Origin: Candidatus Aerophobota bacterium
GTDB lineage: Bacteria > Aerophobota > Aerophobia > Aerophobales > JAGHCO01
Length of the DNA stretch: 7,813 nt
Direction: 5' to 3'
Assembly: GCA_021160405.1 (NCBI GenBank)
Contig: JAGHCO010000174.1
Location: 1-7,813, forward strand
Shown in pieces: positions 5,104 through 7,813 of this stretch. A program made the position numbers and the translations under genes. How positions within the stretch are numbered: the first letter of the stretch is position 1; each line of letters opens with the position of its first letter. The notes beneath the pieces were generated by a model. That model made no database searches. It was not told where the DNA came from and saw only the letters and a list, made by a program, of their open reading frames with translations.

Positions 5104-6582
5104 CTACATAGTTGTTTTCTCTATATCTCCATAACTTGTTACTATTTTTCGATATTTATGGTATCTTAACTGGATCTTCTCTATCTGCGAGGACTCAGGG
5201 CTGTAAACTTTAGATATTTTAAGAGTTTCCTTAACTGCTTCTACCTCATTTTTATATATGCCACTCCCTATTCCGGCCAGAAGAGCTGCTCCATGACAAC
5301 TAGCTTCCTGGTTCATTGGAACTTCAACCTGCTTATTAAGTAGGTTAGCTTTATATCTTAACAATACGTCATTTTTAGCACCGCCACCTATACTTCTTAT
5401 AACCCAATTAGAAGTATCAATAATTTTTTCTAAACTATCAACCATTTTCTTTAACTCAAAGGCAATAGCTTCAACAATACTACATAAAACACTATTCTTG
5501 TCGTGAAAATCCTTTAGACCAATCAAAGCTCCCGACATCGGGCCAAAGTCGCTACCACGCAGATAAGGAATAAACATAGGAATACTTTGTTCGCATTTTA
5601 TCTTTTCTATAATCTGATAGTTGACATTTCCTATTACCTTATCTAAGAACCAATCAAGCAAAAGTCCTCCACAGTAAGTACCTTGGAATAGACAAAATGT
5701 ATCTCTTGCTACATGATTGGCCACAGTAAAGCTTTCTTTAGCAGCCTCAACGTCTATTTTTTTCGCATTCTTTAAGCCAATAAGAATGCTCTCAGTAGTA
5801 CCAGTAGAATCTTGGATTTTCCCCTTTTCAATAGTACCCGTGGATAAAGCTGCACAAAGATGATCATGTCCCCCCGAGACTACCAAGATATTCTGACTTA
5901 AACCCATTTCTTTGGACGCTTTTTTGCTCACTTTTCCTACGACTGTTCCACTGGGAACAGGTTTTGGCAAAACGCAGGTATCGATTTCAAATTCATCCAG
6001 TATTTTTGTGTCCCATCTCTTCTCCCATACATTAAACATCATTGTCCGGCAGGCCAGCGAATAATCAATTATTTTCTCTCCCGTAAGTTTAAAAATAATG
6101 TAACCCGCGTTATCAAGCCAGGTTCGTACATCTTGATATAGTCTGGGCTTATTTTCTCTAAACCACAAGATCTTATTAATGCTATAAATCCAACTAGGGA
6201 AAAGTCCTGTAGTTTTTCTAATAAAAGAGGTACCCAACAAATTTTCTACTTTTTTGTTTTGGGGTTTCGTTCTTTGATCAAACCAAGCAATACCGTTATA
6301 TAGCGGATTGTCAGCAGAATCTAAAGGATAGACGGTTTCAGCAAAACTAGACAAACTAAGTGCTTTTATTTGACTTCGATATTTGAAGGGTATCTCTTGA
6401 ATAACTTTAATGAGATCTCTCCATATGAAATTAGGATTAAACTCTGCCTCACCGTAATAATGTGAGATCATGGGTGTGGAAGTTTTCTTAAATAATACCT
6501 CTTTCCCAAAAAAGTCATATATTCCCACTTTAGTGTAAGTAGTACCTATATCAATTCCCATCAAGTAAGAAGTGTCATTCAT
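5104..6582 (-). CDS. FGGY-family carbohydrate kinase (xylulokinase-like)
   Basis: This 492-residue ATP-dependent sugar kinase has the usual FGGY length. It has an actin-like/hexokinase fold with two domains. The N-terminal phosphate loop is GIDIGTTYTKVGIYD (9-23). Substrate-side residues are seen in AWFDQRT (99-105: W100, D102, R104). The catalytic-base region is SGGHDHLCAAL (236-246), with D240 the likely base. DSTGTTES (258-265) begins the ATP-side phosphate segment, and the adenosine segment is GGGAKND (399-405) with a later HGAALLAGIGSG (430-441). The GGHDH variant occurs in several FGGY groups that act on ketoses, deoxysugars or polyols, so substrate cannot be fixed. The ATG at 6582 has a strong AAGGAGGA site (6588-6595). 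It is the first gene of the catabolic pair and should phosphorylate the product of the downstream epimerase. Only 38 bp separate it from a dead transposase. Confidence 0.92.
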   Translation of the reverse strand: MNDTSYLMGIDIGTTYTKVGIYDFFGKEVLFKKTSTPMISHYYGEAEFNPNFIWRDLIKVIQEIPFKYRSQIKALSLSSFAETVYPLDSADNPLYNGIAWFDQRTKPQNKKVENLLGTSFIRKTTGLFPSWIYSINKILWFRENKPRLYQDVRTWLDNAGYIIFKLTGEKIIDYSLACRTMMFNVWEKRWDTKILDEFEIDTCVLPKPVPSGTVVGKVSKKASKEMGLSQNILVVSGGHDHLCAALSTGTIEKGKIQDSTGTTESILIGLKNAKKIDVEAAKESFTVANHVARDTFCLFQGTYCGGLLLDWFLDKVIGNVNYQIIEKIKCEQSIPMFIPYLRGSDFGPMSGALIGLKDFHDKNSVLCSIVEAIAFELKKMVDSLEKIIDTSNWVIRSIGGGAKNDVLLRYKANLLNKQVEVPMNQEASCHGAALLAGIGSGIYKNEVEAVKETLKISKVYSPESSQIEKIQLRYHKYRKIVTSYGDIEKTTM

Positions 6583-6587
6583 ACTTC

Positions 6588-6595
6588 TCCTCCTT
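6588..6595 (-). promoter_or_regulatory. Strong ribosome-binding site of the kinase gene
   Basis: AAGGAGGA on the minus strand with a 5-nt spacer to the ATG at 6582. This confirms the start and shows that the kinase gene has its own initiation signal although the sequence upstream is IS-derived. Confidence 0.8.
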
Positions 6596-6619
6596 AAAAG
6601 AGTGTTAAGTCTGCTATAA

Positions 6620-6649
6620 ACTATAGAAACTCGGCCAAATTTTTAGCAA
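6620..6649 (-). promoter_or_regulatory. Candidate sigma-70-type promoter for the kinase gene
   Basis: On the minus strand TTGCTA (6644-6649; 4 of 6 to TTGACA) is followed after 18 bp by TATAGT (6620-6625; 5 of 6 to TATAAT). Transcription would start near 6612, leaving a short leader with the ribosome site. The hexamers lie within and at the end of the decayed transposase frame that ends at 6621. The -10 overlaps the inverted repeat CTATA-AAC-TATAG (6614-6626). AT-rich DNA yields chance promoters often, so this is tentative. Confidence 0.35.
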
Positions 6650-7300
6650 TTTTTTCGTTCTTTTTCTTATCAGATGTTAATTTGAGCGAAAACTTTTGGT
6701 TGTGTATCCCACTATTGTTGGCTTTTCTGAAAAAATTAATCCAGTTTATATCCCTTGTGCAACACCTGCTAATTCAAGAGGAGATTTACCGTTATGCCCT
6801 TCAGCGTGGCTGCAGGTGAACTTATGAAAGCGGCAGTTCATAATGGCTATCTTTACAGAATTCCAAGCTGTTTCAGAATAAATAAAGCTATAGCAACCTG
6901 TAATTTTATCTCTAAGTTTACTAACGGCTCTTTCAATAATATCGTTAGTTCTTGGAAGTTGAGGATGCTGGAAACGTGTCTAGATGAGTTCCATTTCTGA
7001 ATCAAAATTCAACACCTCAACTTCTAATCCCCTTTGAATAAGGAATAGAAGTATTGCATTATATTCTTTGAAAAGATTTCTAAGATGCCCGCAACTTGTT
7101 ACATAAGGCATCCTGTAATATTAGAAAGAGTTTAATTACCTCTCTTGCTTTGAAATAGAAACTTTATAATGATATACATAGTAACTATAAAGGTACTTCA
7201 CGCAAAGCTGGATTGGAATCTTTTAAAATACTTCCTGAACGGCTCTGCTAACTCCCAGGTTTCCATCGATAACCACGAGTATTTAGATAGATATTGGTCT
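6621..7300 (-). pseudogene. Decayed transposase, MULE/IS256-superfamily-like, C-terminal two thirds
   Basis: Reading the minus strand with corrected frames gives ILVVIDGNLGVSRAVQEVF, stop, KIPIQLC (about 7285-7210), which is the VxDGhxG...Fpxipiqxc signature of mutator-type transposases including a catalytic Asp (codon 7265-7267). Further on comes a stop near 6980 in MELI*TRFQHPQLPRTNDII, then ERAVSKLRDKITGCYSF, SETAWNSVKIAIMNCRFHKF, and HNGKSPLELAGVAQGI with a stop or frameshift near 6750. The tail INWINFFRKANNS ends at TAG (6621-6623). RTNDIIE is the conserved region that carries the last acidic residue. At least three disruptions show an old inactivation. The N-terminus is missing where the DDE relic begins. 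Family naming rests on remembered motifs, not a search. Confidence 0.72.
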
Positions 7301-7364
7301 TGAACTTTCTGTTGGATGTATAATGAGTCCAGCAGATAAATTAGATGACTCTTTCTTTATTCCC

Positions 7365-7600
7365 GAGAGAAGAAAGTTCATTCGGAAACACTCGCTTTTG
7401 TCCTATCTTGATATTGCTGATTGTGGTTTTGATAGCATAGAGAATCTAGCATATAAGAAGAGCAGGATCCCATTCCCATATTGACTACAACATAAGAAAT
7501 GAGAAAACTCTTAAGGCTCGAGGCTGCGGTGAGAAAGGAACTCCTTTTGCTTCCTGCGGATATGTCCATTAAGGCTCATCCAAGACTTGTGTGTGAGGTT
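7365..7600 (+). pseudogene. DDE transposase fragment, frameshifted
   Basis: The plus strand encodes SLLSYLDIADCGFDSIENLA (from 7392), like the ADxGYDS...N motif of IS4/IS5-type DDE transposases with a conserved Asp. After a frame change near 7475 it continues as PIDYNIRNEKTLKARGCGEK and GTPFASCGY, resembling the PxIxxNxRN...G.P.CxxG segment of the same proteins, and it ends at TAA (7570-7572). Neither an N-terminal nor a C-terminal domain is recognisable. It is a broken internal piece abutting the minus-strand relic on one side and, about 125 bp later, the direct repeat on the other. The exact IS family is uncertain. Confidence 0.6.
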
Positions 7601-7696
7601 CCAGGGTCGCAAGATGGGTAGAAGAAAATCAGGAACCTTCGCTCAGCTTCCGAGAGAACAAATGGTGCAACTAAGGAAACTGATCTTAATATTCTG

Positions 7697-7813
7697 GAAT
7701 CTCCTCGCATCTACGGATTAGCTGCAGCTTCCATTGAGGTAACTTTAGCCTGTATAACCACTATTTTAAAGAGAGTTGTGTGTTTTGTTATAGGGATCAC
7801 CCTTAACCTAATA
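7697..7813. repeat. Direct repeat copy 2 (identical to 3579-3695, continues past the window)
   Basis: All 117 bases up to the window end match copy 1 in the same orientation. The last base before the match differs (G here, C in copy 1), which marks a shared left boundary. The true length of the repeat is unknown because the window stops inside it. Confidence 0.97.

Larger units (their letters stand above)
6583..7813. other. 1.2-kb region without an intact gene, stacked transposase debris
   Basis: Apart from the short leader of the kinase gene, this stretch is made of relics: a minus-strand MULE/IS256-like transposase 3' part (about 6621-7300), a plus-strand DDE transposase part (about 7365-7600), about 95 bp of unassigned sequence, and the second copy of the direct repeat (7697-7813). 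All frames are interrupted by stops or shifts. The ancestral upstream part of the sugar operon, including any regulator gene, is either lost or beyond the window. Confidence 0.8.

Noticed and set aside
6794..7000. Plus-strand open frame of 68 codons
   Set aside because: It is antisense to the transposase relic, whose minus-strand translation gives clear family motifs.
7378..7569. Minus-strand open frame of 63 codons
   Set aside because: It is antisense to the DDE-transposase fragment, with no ribosome site and a low-complexity serine-rich product.
1..7813. CRISPR array, tRNA, rRNA or riboswitch
   Set aside because: No regularly spaced short repeats, tRNA-like cloverleaf, rRNA sequence or known riboswitch core was seen on either strand by eye.

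Overview
This window comes from an AT-rich bacterial genome. It carries a sugar-uptake and sugar-catabolism locus, all on the minus strand, broken up and bordered by decayed insertion-sequence (IS) debris. The taxon cannot be named from sequence alone. The binding protein has a signal-peptidase-I type signal peptide and no lipobox, which favours a cell with a periplasm (diderm). The AT-rich coding, the strong AAGGAGG-type ribosome sites on two of the genes and the types of IS debris are compatible with lineages such as Atribacterota, Thermotogota or other deep-branching anaerobes, but this is a guess.

In the order of minus-strand transcription (right to left) the layout is as follows. Positions 7813-6621 hold no intact gene. 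They contain the left part of a repeated sequence (7697-7813), a plus-strand remnant of a DDE transposase (about 7365-7600) and a minus-strand remnant of a MULE/IS256-like transposase (about 6621-7300). An FGGY-family sugar kinase follows (6582-5104), then a D-tagatose/D-psicose 3-epimerase-family protein (4949-4086) with all metal and substrate residues in place. Positions 4085-2935 are about 1.15 kb without an intact gene. This gap holds hairpins, an unidentified sequence with a long open frame (3579-3821), a frameshifted IS110-type transposase fragment (3385-3578), a 20-residue ORF with an excellent ribosome site overlapping a long hairpin (3068-3151), and a perfect 14-bp palindrome (3018-3031). 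Last comes a CUT1-type ABC sugar importer: periplasmic binding protein (2934-1660), MalF-like permease (1566-703) and MalG-like permease (701 to beyond the left edge).

The genes fit one pathway. The importer brings in a carbohydrate, the epimerase inverts C3 of a free ketose, and the kinase phosphorylates the sugar for central metabolism. The importer lacks an ATPase gene in the window, and no regulator gene is visible.

The most notable structural feature is a perfect direct repeat of at least 117 bp (3579-3695 and 7697-7813). It brackets the kinase and epimerase genes, and in both places it abuts a different broken transposase. It looks like the end of a repeated element, and recombination between the copies would remove or amplify the two catabolic genes. 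I saw no clearly novel defence or other new system here. The leads worth checking are the repeat, the small ORF with its hairpin, the possible IS-derived promoter of the kinase, and the relic IS110 5' region.
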